From positions 1 through 29,120 of the IMG/VR virus record IMGVR_UViG_3300033571_022620: a stretch of 29,120 bases of DNA; one strand, given 5' to 3'. Source of the stretch: a virus. Below the pieces are notes generated by a model. It was not told where the DNA came from, searched no databases, and saw nothing but the letters and a program-made list of their open reading frames with translations. Position numbers and translations under genes: made by a program. Of this stretch, positions 22,553-29,120 are shown piece by piece (positions within the stretch are counted from its first letter, which is position 1; the number at the start of each line of letters is the position of its first letter).

Positions 22553-24888
22553 GCTGCGGATTTATCTAAATTAGTTCCCATAGCTCTAGTTGTACCATCT
22601 GACATAACCATTTTATTTTCTATTTGAATTGGTTGAAGATTTCTTTCTTTTAAAGCATCTTTAATCTCATCTAATCGTTTATTAGTTTCATTACTACTAT
22701 TATTATTCATATTATTTGTAGTAACACCACCTGCACCAGAAGGTACACTAACAGACATACTACCCCCACCACCTCCACCATCTACATCAGGAAGAGCAGC
22801 GGCTATAGCTCCTACAGCTATACCTGCTCCTATTAAACCAGCTGTAGCAGCTATAGGATTAGATAAAAAACCAGTGAAAGCAGATGCTATAGCTGCTGAT
22901 TTTTCAGCGGCTGCTGCTTGTCTAGCTAATTTAACAAAAGTAGCTGTACCTTGTATAGCTTTTGTTATACCAGAAGCTAATTGAAAACCTACTATACCTG
23001 CTATACCATAAAAAATTACTTTTAAAGCTGTAGCATTAGTTAATATGTTTGTAAGCATATGTAGAAATGAACCTAAAGGTCCTTCTACAATTTTAGATAA
23101 TGTTTGTTTAAATGAATCTAATAAAGCATTAAATTTTTCTTGTAACGATATTTGTTGATATTGAGCTACTAATTGTTTACCATTTTCAGTATTAGCTACT
23201 TGATCAAAAAATGCTTTTTTAGCGCTGGCATCTTGTATTTGATCAGCTTGGGCTTTAAATTGCTCAAATGTTCCAAATCCTGTTTCTTGTAGTAATTTTT
23301 GTTGTTTTAAAGCATTAGCCATTTCATCAGCTGTCAATCCAACAGATTCTGCTAAAGCTTTTTGTTGAATAACATTCAAATCTTGGAAAGCAGCTAAACC
23401 ACCAGTTTGTTGAATTAATTCAGCGGCGGCCGCAGCACTATCACCTTGTAAAGCTAAAGCTCTAGCTTTTTCAAAATTTAATTGTTTACCTAAAAGTAAT
23501 TCTGCTTTTAATTCATTTTCAATTGATGATTCAAAATTTAATAAAGATTCAGTTACTTTAGTTGTATCTGCTAAAGCTAAACCTATTTTTTGAGCTTGTA
23601 TAACGGCTTGAGCTAATAATTTTGGATTATTTTTATATTGGGCTGCTAATTGACCAGATACTTTAGCTACTTCATTAAGTACTTTTCTAAAGTTAAGCAT
23701 AATACCTGATTCTCGTCTTAACTGAACAACTTGATCACCTATTTCATTTGTGACTTGTTCAGCTGACTCTCCATTTAATAAGCCTAATTTTAGTAAACTA
23801 GCTGCTTCAGTGTTTTGTAAACCTAATTGTTTTGTTAAAAATACTTGATCTGCAACTTGTTTATCGGTGAATACAGTTCCAGTACCAAATGATTCATTTA
23901 GTTGGTTATTAGCTTCAATTTGTGCTTTTATATTAAATAAAGCGGCATTTAAATTTGAATTTAATTTACCTGCGTTAAATTGAGCTGCTTGAAAAGCATA
24001 TGTAACTTCTTCAGCACTATCTCTAGATATACCTAAATTTCTACCAAAATCTGTTGTTACTTGATCTAAATCAAATAAAGCTTTAAGTATACCAGCTAAA
24101 GTAGCGGCTGTTAAAAATTCATTAACTTTTAAAACACCACTAATTTCTCTTAATTTTTCTTTTTGTTTATCAGTTAATTTTGTTTGCTCTTTAAGATATT
24201 CAATATAATCTTTTTGTTTATCATTATTAGCTTGAGCGTATTTTAATTTAGCTTTTAAGTTTTGAACTAAGTTTTCATCAACTTCTTTTTGCTGTAAAGC
24301 AGCTATTAATTGGGCTGCTATAGCAGCTTCTTGTTGTCCATAAGCTCTAGCTATAACTTCTTGATCTTTGGACATTATCTTGACTAAGTCAGATACTTTT
24401 TGTTCTTCTAAAGCTATAACTGTTTTTTTATCAGCTATTTGTTGAATAAGTCTTTGTTGATCAGCTACAGCATTTAAATCTCCCTGATTGATTCTTCTAT
24501 TAGCTTCAGCTAAAGCTGCTTCTTTTTGTCTTAATTCTGTTAATCTAGCTGATAATCTTTCTTTAGCTTTAAAACCATCATTAATTTTTTTCTCTAAAGT
24601 TAAACCTCTAGTCCCTAAATTTTGTAAATCATTAGTTAAATTTTGGGTTTTTTGTTTAGTTTTTAATAATTCTTCTTCAGCTGTTTTTAATTTATCAGCT
24701 AATATAAATTGATTTTGACCTTCTTTATTAAGTTCTTTTACAAGAGATAACTGTTCTTTTAAAGACTCTTGAACTTTAGTAGCTTGATTATAAACAGAAG
24801 AGATTAAGTCAATTTGGACTTGATAGTCCGCATTAGCTTGATCAACAAGTTGAGGATTTATAGGATTATTTGGTGGATTTGTAGGCAT
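22537..24888 (-). CDS. Tape-measure protein
   Basis: The 783-residue protein sets tail length and is extruded during infection. Residues about 20-290 and many later segments are long amphipathic helices rich in Gln, Ala, Lys and Glu (coiled-coil-like; for example KTKQKTQNLTNDLQNL). Two hydrophobic segments follow near residues 625-655 (LKVIFYGIAGIVGFQLASG) and 680-710 (AATAGLIGAGIAVGAIAA), typical of tape measures and thought to form a membrane channel. A Gly-rich run (DGGGGGGS) leads to a C-terminal charged tail (KRLDEIKDALKERN). It lies directly after the gp26-like/chaperone pair, the usual place for a tape measure, and is flanked by terminators. Length is between those of T4 gp29 (590) and many siphophages. 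Confidence 0.8.
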   Translation of the reverse strand: MPTNPPNNPINPQLVDQANADYQVQIDLISSVYNQATKVQESLKEQLSLVKELNKEGQNQFILADKLKTAEEELLKTKQKTQNLTNDLQNLGTRGLTLEKKINDGFKAKERLSARLTELRQKEAALAEANRRINQGDLNAVADQQRLIQQIADKKTVIALEEQKVSDLVKIMSKDQEVIARAYGQQEAAIAAQLIAALQQKEVDENLVQNLKAKLKYAQANNDKQKDYIEYLKEQTKLTDKQKEKLREISGVLKVNEFLTAATLAGILKALFDLDQVTTDFGRNLGISRDSAEEVTYAFQAAQFNAGKLNSNLNAALFNIKAQIEANNQLNESFGTGTVFTDKQVADQVFLTKQLGLQNTEAASLLKLGLLNGESAEQVTNEIGDQVVQLRRESGIMLNFRKVLNEVAKVSGQLAAQYKNNPKLLAQAVIQAQKIGLALADTTKVTESLLNFESSIENELKAELLLGKQLNFEKARALALQGDSAAAAAELIQQTGGLAAFQDLNVIQQKALAESVGLTADEMANALKQQKLLQETGFGTFEQFKAQADQIQDASAKKAFFDQVANTENGKQLVAQYQQISLQEKFNALLDSFKQTLSKIVEGPLGSFLHMLTNILTNATALKVIFYGIAGIVGFQLASGITKAIQGTATFVKLARQAAAAEKSAAIASAFTGFLSNPIAATAGLIGAGIAVGAIAAALPDVDGGGGGGSMSVSVPSGAGGVTTNNMNNNSSNETNKRLDEIKDALKERNLQPIQIENKMVMSDGTTRAMGTNLDKSAAKGFK

Positions 24889-24904
24889 TTATGTATATAA
24901 ATAT

Positions 24905-24930
24905 TAAAGGCGTCTATTTTTTAGACGCCC
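24905..24930 (-). terminator. Rho-independent terminator overlapping a stop codon
   Basis: On the minus strand an 8-bp stem GGCGTCTA/TAGACGCC with a five-base A loop is followed by TTTAATATTT. The TAG of the second frame at 24914-24916 is part of the hairpin. It lies between the putative tail-chaperone frame and the tape-measure gene. Confidence 0.8.
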
Positions 24931-25144
24931 TTGTTACTATATCAGGTTTAAATACAGGTGATTTGTTTGAAGGGTCTAAAGTTTGTTTTTTACTATTTGC
25001 TTTATCCCATTCTTCTTTTTGTTTTTCATGGAATTCATTTATTTTTCTTATATGAAATCTTCTAGTTGTAATAGGCATATCATATACTTCACTATATATA
25101 AATCCACCACCTCCATGATATGTTAAATCATGGACTTCAGTCAT
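24914..25144 (-). CDS. Second reading frame of the gp26-like gene (putative tail-assembly chaperone extension)
   Basis: The frame is open from 25222 and carries protein-like sequence from about 25183 (FFGLTPEYKAIY) onward, before its first ATG at 25144. Conserved-looking features are YHGGGGFIYSEVYDMPITTR then RFHIRKINEFHEKQKEEWDK, the MPxxxRRFxIxxxNE pattern being what I expect in the downstream part of frameshifted tail-assembly chaperones. From ATG 25144 it would be 76 residues. If a +1 (or -2) shift occurs on the T7 run at 25175-25181 it becomes an extension of the gp26-like protein by about 86 residues. The sequence upstream of ATG favours the fusion. A GGAG sits 15 bases before the ATG, too far for a strong ribosome site. 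Confidence 0.55.
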   Translation of the reverse strand: MTEVHDLTYHGGGGFIYSEVYDMPITTRRFHIRKINEFHEKQKEEWDKANSKKQTLDPSNKSPVFKPDIVTRASKK

Positions 25145-25154
25145 ATAAATAGCT

Positions 25155-25919
25155 TTATACTCCGGAGTCAGGCCAAAAAAAGCTAGTACCCATAGGTAAT
25201 GTGATGCCCTCCACAACACCACCTCTTGAATCTGTATAACTAATACTTAAATCTAAATCAGGAGTGATTTTAACTATATATTCACGCAAAAAACGTGCAT
25301 CTTTAACCATCATATTATCTACAAACATTCTTATATCATCTTGTTCTTTACTACCATTAACAGATGTTATTGTGTGTTTTAGACGAGTTGTAATATCATA
25401 TGAACCGTTTGGATTTACTTTAGTTAAACCTTTAATTTCTTGATCAATTTTCTTCTCATCAGCATGAGTTAGTAATTTAAAAGTTATACTTACTTTAGAT
25501 ACAGGCAAAGTTAAAGCAAACTCATTTATACCTTTTGAAAATATTGATTCATCAATTTGTTTTGGATTAAAACTAGTTAAATCAACTGATGTTTTGATTT
25601 TTTGTCCATAATCATCTACAATTTCAAATTCATAGTCTTTACCATAACCTAAAATACGAGAGGCAATTAGTAAAGCATTTTTATCTCCAATTAACAATTC
25701 ATTGTAATCAATTTCAGATACAATCATAGATTGTAACAATTTATCAATTACAACACCTTGCCTAATAAAGTTCATGTTAGTTAAAATGTCTTCTTCACGA
25801 GCAGACATATACTTCATTTCAACTGTGCCACTAGATAATGGAGATGATTCTGGATAAGGTAAACCTTTTGATGGGAGTTCTACAACTTCTGTTGGAAACT
25901 TAAATTTATTTTCTGACAT
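25155..25919 (-). CDS. T4 gp26-like baseplate/tail-assembly protein
   Basis: The 254-residue protein fits the T4 gp26-like baseplate family (PF12322) in its opening PSKGLPYPESSPLSSGTVEM, then KYMSAREEDILTNMNFIRQG, the IGDKNALLIASRILGYGKDY region and a C-terminal DLDLSISYTDSRGG, FFWPDSGV. In T4 this gene lies in the baseplate-hub assembly group with gp51. A second open frame overlaps its last 67 bases, with the T-run at 25175-25181 (minus strand AGC TTT TTT TGG) as a slip site. The gene starts with ATG after a gap of 36 bases that contains the ATATTTATA motif at 25936-25944. Family call good; baseplate or chaperone role is partly inference. Confidence 0.72.
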   Translation of the reverse strand: MSENKFKFPTEVVELPSKGLPYPESSPLSSGTVEMKYMSAREEDILTNMNFIRQGVVIDKLLQSMIVSEIDYNELLIGDKNALLIASRILGYGKDYEFEIVDDYGQKIKTSVDLTSFNPKQIDESIFSKGINEFALTLPVSKVSITFKLLTHADEKKIDQEIKGLTKVNPNGSYDITTRLKHTITSVNGSKEQDDIRMFVDNMMVKDARFLREYIVKITPDLDLSISYTDSRGGVVEGITLPMGTSFFWPDSGV

Positions 25920-25955
25920 AACAAATGTATTTGTATATAAATATATAGTAAAAAA

Positions 25956-26990
25956 TTATTTTAACACTTTTTTAATCTCTTCTAAAACATGTTTTACTGG
26001 AGTTGGATATTTTGATTTTGAGTCTAATACTTGTTTTAGTTGATATTCAGGATTATATATTCTATGACAACTAAATTCATGGTATGGAGGTGTAAAATCA
26101 GAAATTAAAAATACTTCTGTATTACAAGCCCAAGCTAACCATGATAAACCTGTTGAAGATCCAATATGATATTCTGAAGTGGCTATTTCTATTGCTCTTT
26201 GGTCTAAAGAAATATCACCTGTTTTATCTGTTATATTTTTTAATTGTGTTGGTTCTTTAGATATTACAACTACTTCATATCCTTTTTCAACAAATAAATC
26301 TACAATTTGTTGCCATTCTTCTGTTGTACCCCAATCTTTATCTTTACCAGAAGTAAATTCACTTAATGTAATTTTCTTTTGTTTTGGGAAATTAGGCATA
26401 CCAATATTAGGTTTAATTTCTTTATATTCTAAACCTAAAATATCAGAAGCAACACGTTGTAACGGTTTGTTTAAATGGTTGGATGGAGCATATATTTTGT
26501 TAATATCAGGTAATGTTCCCACGTAGTATTGAGCGTATATATTCCATATCTTAATGTTTGGTTTAACAAACATTATTTCAGGATAGGAAGTAATAAAGAA
26601 TTCATTATAGAAAGTAGAAACAATTAATTTACAATTATGTTTTTTTCTAAATTCTTCAAAATATGGTACCCAAGCTAAAGTATCACCTATACCCCAAGAA
26701 TCACATTTTATAAATACTACTTTATTTTCAGCATTATAATTATCAAAACCAATCAAATTATTGTTTGAATCAGTTATAGTTATTCTCCATTTAGTAAACC
26801 ATTGTCTATCACCTGTTAAAGGTTTATTAGGTAAAACTTTAATTTGATTAACTAAAGATTCTGATTCAATATCATAAAATGATACTGTATATTCTTGATT
26901 TAATTCTTCCTCTGATTCAGGGAAAAAATAAATTAAAGGTCCTCCAATTGTAACTGGTAATTCTGTTACATAACTAATTTTTATTTTCAT
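25956..26990 (-). CDS. Glycosyltransferase resembling autotransporter strand-loop-strand O-heptosyltransferase
   Basis: The 344-residue protein has the GT9-like two-domain layout. Evident features are IKCDSWGIGDTLAWVPYFEEF (start residue 94), FYNEFF near 127, PLQRVASDILGL, FTSGKDKDWG, a WQQIVDLF, GYEVVVISKEPT segment, then IGSSTGLSWLAWAC (276-289) and ISDFTPPYHEF (296-306). This series is what I recall for the Aah/TibC-type heptosyltransferases, which glycosylate autotransporter adhesins. The Cys-rich iron-binding finger of TibC is not visible near the C-terminus. N-terminal residues 1-90 form an extra domain. It follows the tail-fibre genes by nine bases. A fibre-modifying role is inference; an envelope- or capsid-modifying role is possible. 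The sugar donor is not known. Confidence 0.68.
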   Translation of the reverse strand: MKIKISYVTELPVTIGGPLIYFFPESEEELNQEYTVSFYDIESESLVNQIKVLPNKPLTGDRQWFTKWRITITDSNNNLIGFDNYNAENKVVFIKCDSWGIGDTLAWVPYFEEFRKKHNCKLIVSTFYNEFFITSYPEIMFVKPNIKIWNIYAQYYVGTLPDINKIYAPSNHLNKPLQRVASDILGLEYKEIKPNIGMPNFPKQKKITLSEFTSGKDKDWGTTEEWQQIVDLFVEKGYEVVVISKEPTQLKNITDKTGDISLDQRAIEIATSEYHIGSSTGLSWLAWACNTEVFLISDFTPPYHEFSCHRIYNPEYQLKQVLDSKSKYPTPVKHVLEEIKKVLK

Positions 26991-26999
26991 ATTATTTTA

Positions 27000-27251
27000 T
27001 TAAGGTGCTAACATTATTTGTTTCCAAGTTATTCCATTAAAGAAATATAAAGATCCTGTTGTTGATGCTTGATAATTAACAATTTGACCATTTATAGAGT
27101 TACTTGGAGATGGTAATGATCCTGTAGGAGTTAAAACTACTGAACTTGATGTAGCTAGGTCTCCATATGAAAATATACTACCATAAATGGTTTGTACACC
27201 TTCTTCAGCATCAAATTCTGTTCCTGAAAATATTATTGGTTCTTCTGGCAT
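27000..27251 (-). CDS. Small fibre-associated protein
   Basis: I do not recognise this 83-residue protein. It is rich in Ser, Thr and Gly, beta-rich in appearance, with the segment GSIFSYGDLATSSSVVLTP in the middle and a C-terminal GSLYFFNGITWKQIMLAP. The final WKQI-type ending resembles the terminal part of phage fibre proteins where the polypeptide displays a tip. It lies between the tail fibre (24 bases upstream) and the glycosyltransferase (nine bases downstream), suggesting a fibre component or assembly helper. Confidence 0.5.
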   Translation of the reverse strand: MPEEPIIFSGTEFDAEEGVQTIYGSIFSYGDLATSSSVVLTPTGSLPSPSNSINGQIVNYQASTTGSLYFFNGITWKQIMLAP

Positions 27252-27275
27252 AATTTTATATTTGTTTTATTATAA

Positions 27276-29120
27276 TTATTTAGCTATCCATAATAGACTA
27301 CTTCCTGATGGTTGTATCATATATGGTCCTTCTTTAAATGTTGTTAATACTGGCAAAGTAATTCTAGTACTTCCAAATCTAACAGTTGTTGTTCCTGTTT
27401 GAACTGTAGAACTTCCTGTTTGATAAACTTCTAAACCTGGGTATCTAGTTAATGCTATTCTTTGAGTGTATGTCATTACAGGCATTCTAAAACCACCTGT
27501 TGTAGAATTAACATGTAATGCTATAGAAGCACTAGGTGTTGTATTGATACCAACTTGACTACCTGTTACTACAAATGAGTTAGTTCTAGAATTATCAGCT
27601 GTTCCATTACCAACAATAAATTGAGCATTGTTTAATAATGAACTTGTAATATTAAATTTACCTACTACTGTTTGATAATTACCTCCAGCTACAGTTCCAT
27701 ATCCTTCAGTGTGAGAATAATCTCCATATGTTGTTGTTTGGTATCCTTCAGCATGAGAACTAGTACCATATGTTGTTGTTTGATATCCTTCAGCATGTGA
27801 AAAAGAACCTGAAGATATAGAATCAAATCCTTCAACATGTGAATAATCTCCATAAGCTACAGTGCTAGCACCTTCAGCGTGAGAGCTAGATCCATATGTT
27901 GTTGTACCATCACCTTCTGCATGTGAGTATGATCCAGAAGTCACTGTAACACTTCCTTCAGCATGAGACCAAGAAGCATATGTTTGTGTTCCATAACCTT
28001 CAGCATGAGACCAATAACCACGAGTTTTAGTTTCATTACCTTCAACATGGGATCCATAAGCATAAGCTATATTGTAACAACCTTCAGCATGTGAGTGTTC
28101 ACCTATAGTAATGTTTTGGTCACCTTCAGCATGTGAATCTAATCCAACAGCTGTATTAAATTTACCTTCAGCATGTGAATAGTTTCCTTGAGCTGTGTTA
28201 TTTCTACCTTCAGCATGTGAATAAGAACCTGAAGCTAAATTATTTGCTCCTTCAGCATGAGCACCAGTTCCATTAGCAGTATTATTATTACCTTCAACAT
28301 GAGCGTAATTTACTGGTAGGAATGTTCCTGTATTAACATCTAAAAATCTTATAAAGTTAGCATTACCTTCAGCATGTGAATAACTACCACTTATTATATT
28401 ATTATAACCTTCAGCATGTGAACTAATACCATTTATTGTATTAGCTTCACCTTCAATATGGTTATATTTACCACCTATTATAAGGTTATTATAACCTTCA
28501 GCATGTGAACCTGTATCAGGAATTGCTTCTATTGTATATGAAATTGTATTTTTTTCTCCTTCAACGTGAGAATATAATCCATAGTTTGTATTATTATAAC
28601 CTTCGGCGTGAGCATAACTTCCATTAAATGGAGATGACTCATCAACTATATTTTTATATCCATGAACAAAAGCAAATGGAGCTGATGCTGTTAAAGCTCT
28701 ACCATGAGTAAATGTTGGGCCCGCGCTAAATGAACCTGTAATATTCCTTTGATTACCTTGTAATGAAGGTAAACTAACATCTAAACTACAAGATGTATGG
28801 TTATCTCTTGTTGTAACATCTTGCCAATCATCTGTTGGTACAAAAGAACCTGTATTAATTGTTACTAAAACAGCATTTGAACCACTATCAGTGACAACTA
28901 CAGCATTACCAGCAAAATTCATTTTATTTACACCAGTGTATCCTCCAACTAATGTTCCTTCATCATAAACATTACTAAATGAAGTTCCTGAAGTACCACT
29001 TGAACCTGATGTACCAGCTGCTCCTGATGTACCTGAAGAACCTGATGTACCAGCTGCTCCTGATGTACCTGAAGAACCTGATGTACCAGCTGCTCCTGAT
29101 GTACCTGAAGAACCTGATGT
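27276..29120 (-). CDS. Trimeric tail fibre with collagen-like and YadA-like repeats (5' end outside window)
   Basis: The frame has an ATG at 28922 but stays open in frame from there to the right edge (29120), so the gene is truncated by the window and the ATG is internal. The upstream part is a Gly-X-Y-like array of GTS, GSS and GAA triplets (collagen-like). Downstream there are about 21 copies of a [S/A/N]H[A/V/I/T]EG motif spaced mostly 14 residues, the pattern of YadA-type left-handed beta-roll heads (for example SHAEGYNT, SHAEGRNNTAQGN). The C-terminal part has a fibre tail (FRMPVMTYTQR, GLEVYQTG). Such proteins are trimers. No chaperone-type peptidase motif is seen. Adhesion to the host is the expected role. 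It precedes the glycosyltransferase, which may modify it. Confidence 0.85.
   Translation of the reverse strand, partial: TSGSSGTSGAAGTSGSSGTSGAAGTSGSSGTSGAAGTSGSSGTSGTSFSNVYDEGTLVGGYTGVNKMNFAGNAVVVTDSGSNAVLVTINTGSFVPTDDWQDVTTRDNHTSCSLDVSLPSLQGNQRNITGSFSAGPTFTHGRALTASAPFAFVHGYKNIVDESSPFNGSYAHAEGYNNTNYGLYSHVEGEKNTISYTIEAIPDTGSHAEGYNNLIIGGKYNHIEGEANTINGISSHAEGYNNIISGSYSHAEGNANFIRFLDVNTGTFLPVNYAHVEGNNNTANGTGAHAEGANNLASGSYSHAEGRNNTAQGNYSHAEGKFNTAVGLDSHAEGDQNITIGEHSHAEGCYNIAYAYGSHVEGNETKTRGYWSHAEGYGTQTYASWSHAEGSVTVTSGSYSHAEGDGTTTYGSSSHAEGASTVAYGDYSHVEGFDSISSGSFSHAEGYQTTTYGTSSHAEGYQTTTYGDYSHTEGYGTVAGGNYQTVVGKFNITSSLLNNAQFIVGNGTADNSRTNSFVVTGSQVGINTTPSASIALHVNSTTGGFRMPVMTYTQRIALTRYPGLEVYQTGSSTVQTGTTTVRFGSTRITLPVLTTFKEGPYMIQPSGSSLLWIAK
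29005..29120 (-). repeat. 36-bp perfect tandem repeat in the fibre gene
   Basis: Three consecutive identical 36-base copies (29005-29040, 29041-29076, 29077-29112) and the first eight bases of a fourth (29113-29120) encode a 12-residue unit of the type SSGTSGAAGTSG. The array continues beyond the window. The copies are identical at the DNA level, including silent positions, which points to recent duplication or ongoing length change. Confidence 0.95.

Noticed and set aside
27276-28922. Treating 28922 as the true start of the fibre gene
   Set aside because: The same frame stays open through the collagen-like repeats to the right edge.
29005-29120. CRISPR array as an explanation for the regular 36-base repeats
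   Set aside because: The copies are adjacent without spacers and lie in frame within a coding region as Gly-X-Y triplets.

Overview
The window looks like part of the genome of a large, lytic, contractile-tailed (myovirus-type) phage with a T4-like replication and recombination core. Every gene that can be supported is on the minus strand, and genes are packed with overlaps or gaps of a few bases. The base composition is very A+T rich. The gene set (replicative helicase, UvsX/RecA recombinase, gp32-like ssDNA-binding protein, 5'-3' exonuclease, gp26-like baseplate protein, tape measure, LysM baseplate protein, large hub) is that of a virion-producing phage. The best promoter candidate (13871-13901, in front of the ssDNA-binding protein gene) fits the Bacteroidota pattern TTG-N19-TAnnTTTG. 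Most genes lack a strong Shine-Dalgarno sequence. A marine or aquatic Bacteroidota (flavobacterial) host is therefore my best inference; it is not proven. No tRNA, rRNA, CRISPR array, integrase or insertion sequence was seen, and no gene-free stretch exceeds 131 bp.

Layout in the direction of transcription (right to left). 29120-25956: a trimeric tail-fibre gene, open past the right edge, with collagen-like and YadA-like repeats; a small fibre-like protein; and a glycosyltransferase resembling the autotransporter strand-loop-strand heptosyltransferases. 25919-15761: tail and baseplate module, consisting of a gp26-like protein with an overlapping second frame that looks like a tail-assembly-chaperone frameshift, a tape measure, a small unknown, a tube-fold baseplate protein, a LysM baseplate protein, a giant hub protein and a further putative structural protein. 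15629-9019: replication and recombination module, consisting of a family A DNA polymerase with a degenerate exonuclease domain, an unknown, gp32-like SSB, UvsX/RecA, 5'-3' exonuclease, DnaB/gp41 helicase and a DUF6884-like protein. 8688-6838: adenosylcobalamin-type ribonucleotide reductase. 6766-4484: a large membrane-anchored protein with an OmpA-like domain. 4431-26: an accessory cluster of an AT-hook protein, a DpdA/TGT-like transglycosylase, a Pyr_excise/MSMEG_6728-like protein, QueC, two small proteins, a phosphoribosyltransferase, QueD and thioredoxin.

The leftmost cluster reads as a 7-deazaguanine DNA-modification pathway: QueD and QueC supply a deazaguanine base and the DpdA-like enzyme would exchange it into DNA. 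QueC and QueD both lack canonical zinc ligands and the transglycosylase lacks the TGT zinc site, so this may be a divergent version of the pathway. QueE and FolE are not in the window. Ribonucleotide reductase with thioredoxin as a possible reductant would supply dNTPs to the replisome.

The most interesting signals are the divergent deazaguanine cluster with its AT-hook partner, the heptosyltransferase beside a repeat-rich trimeric fibre (possible glycosylation of a phage fibre), the probable programmed frameshift at 25175-25181, the family A polymerase with a dead-looking proofreading domain in an otherwise T4-like replisome, and a protein-like plus-strand fragment at 15634-15759.
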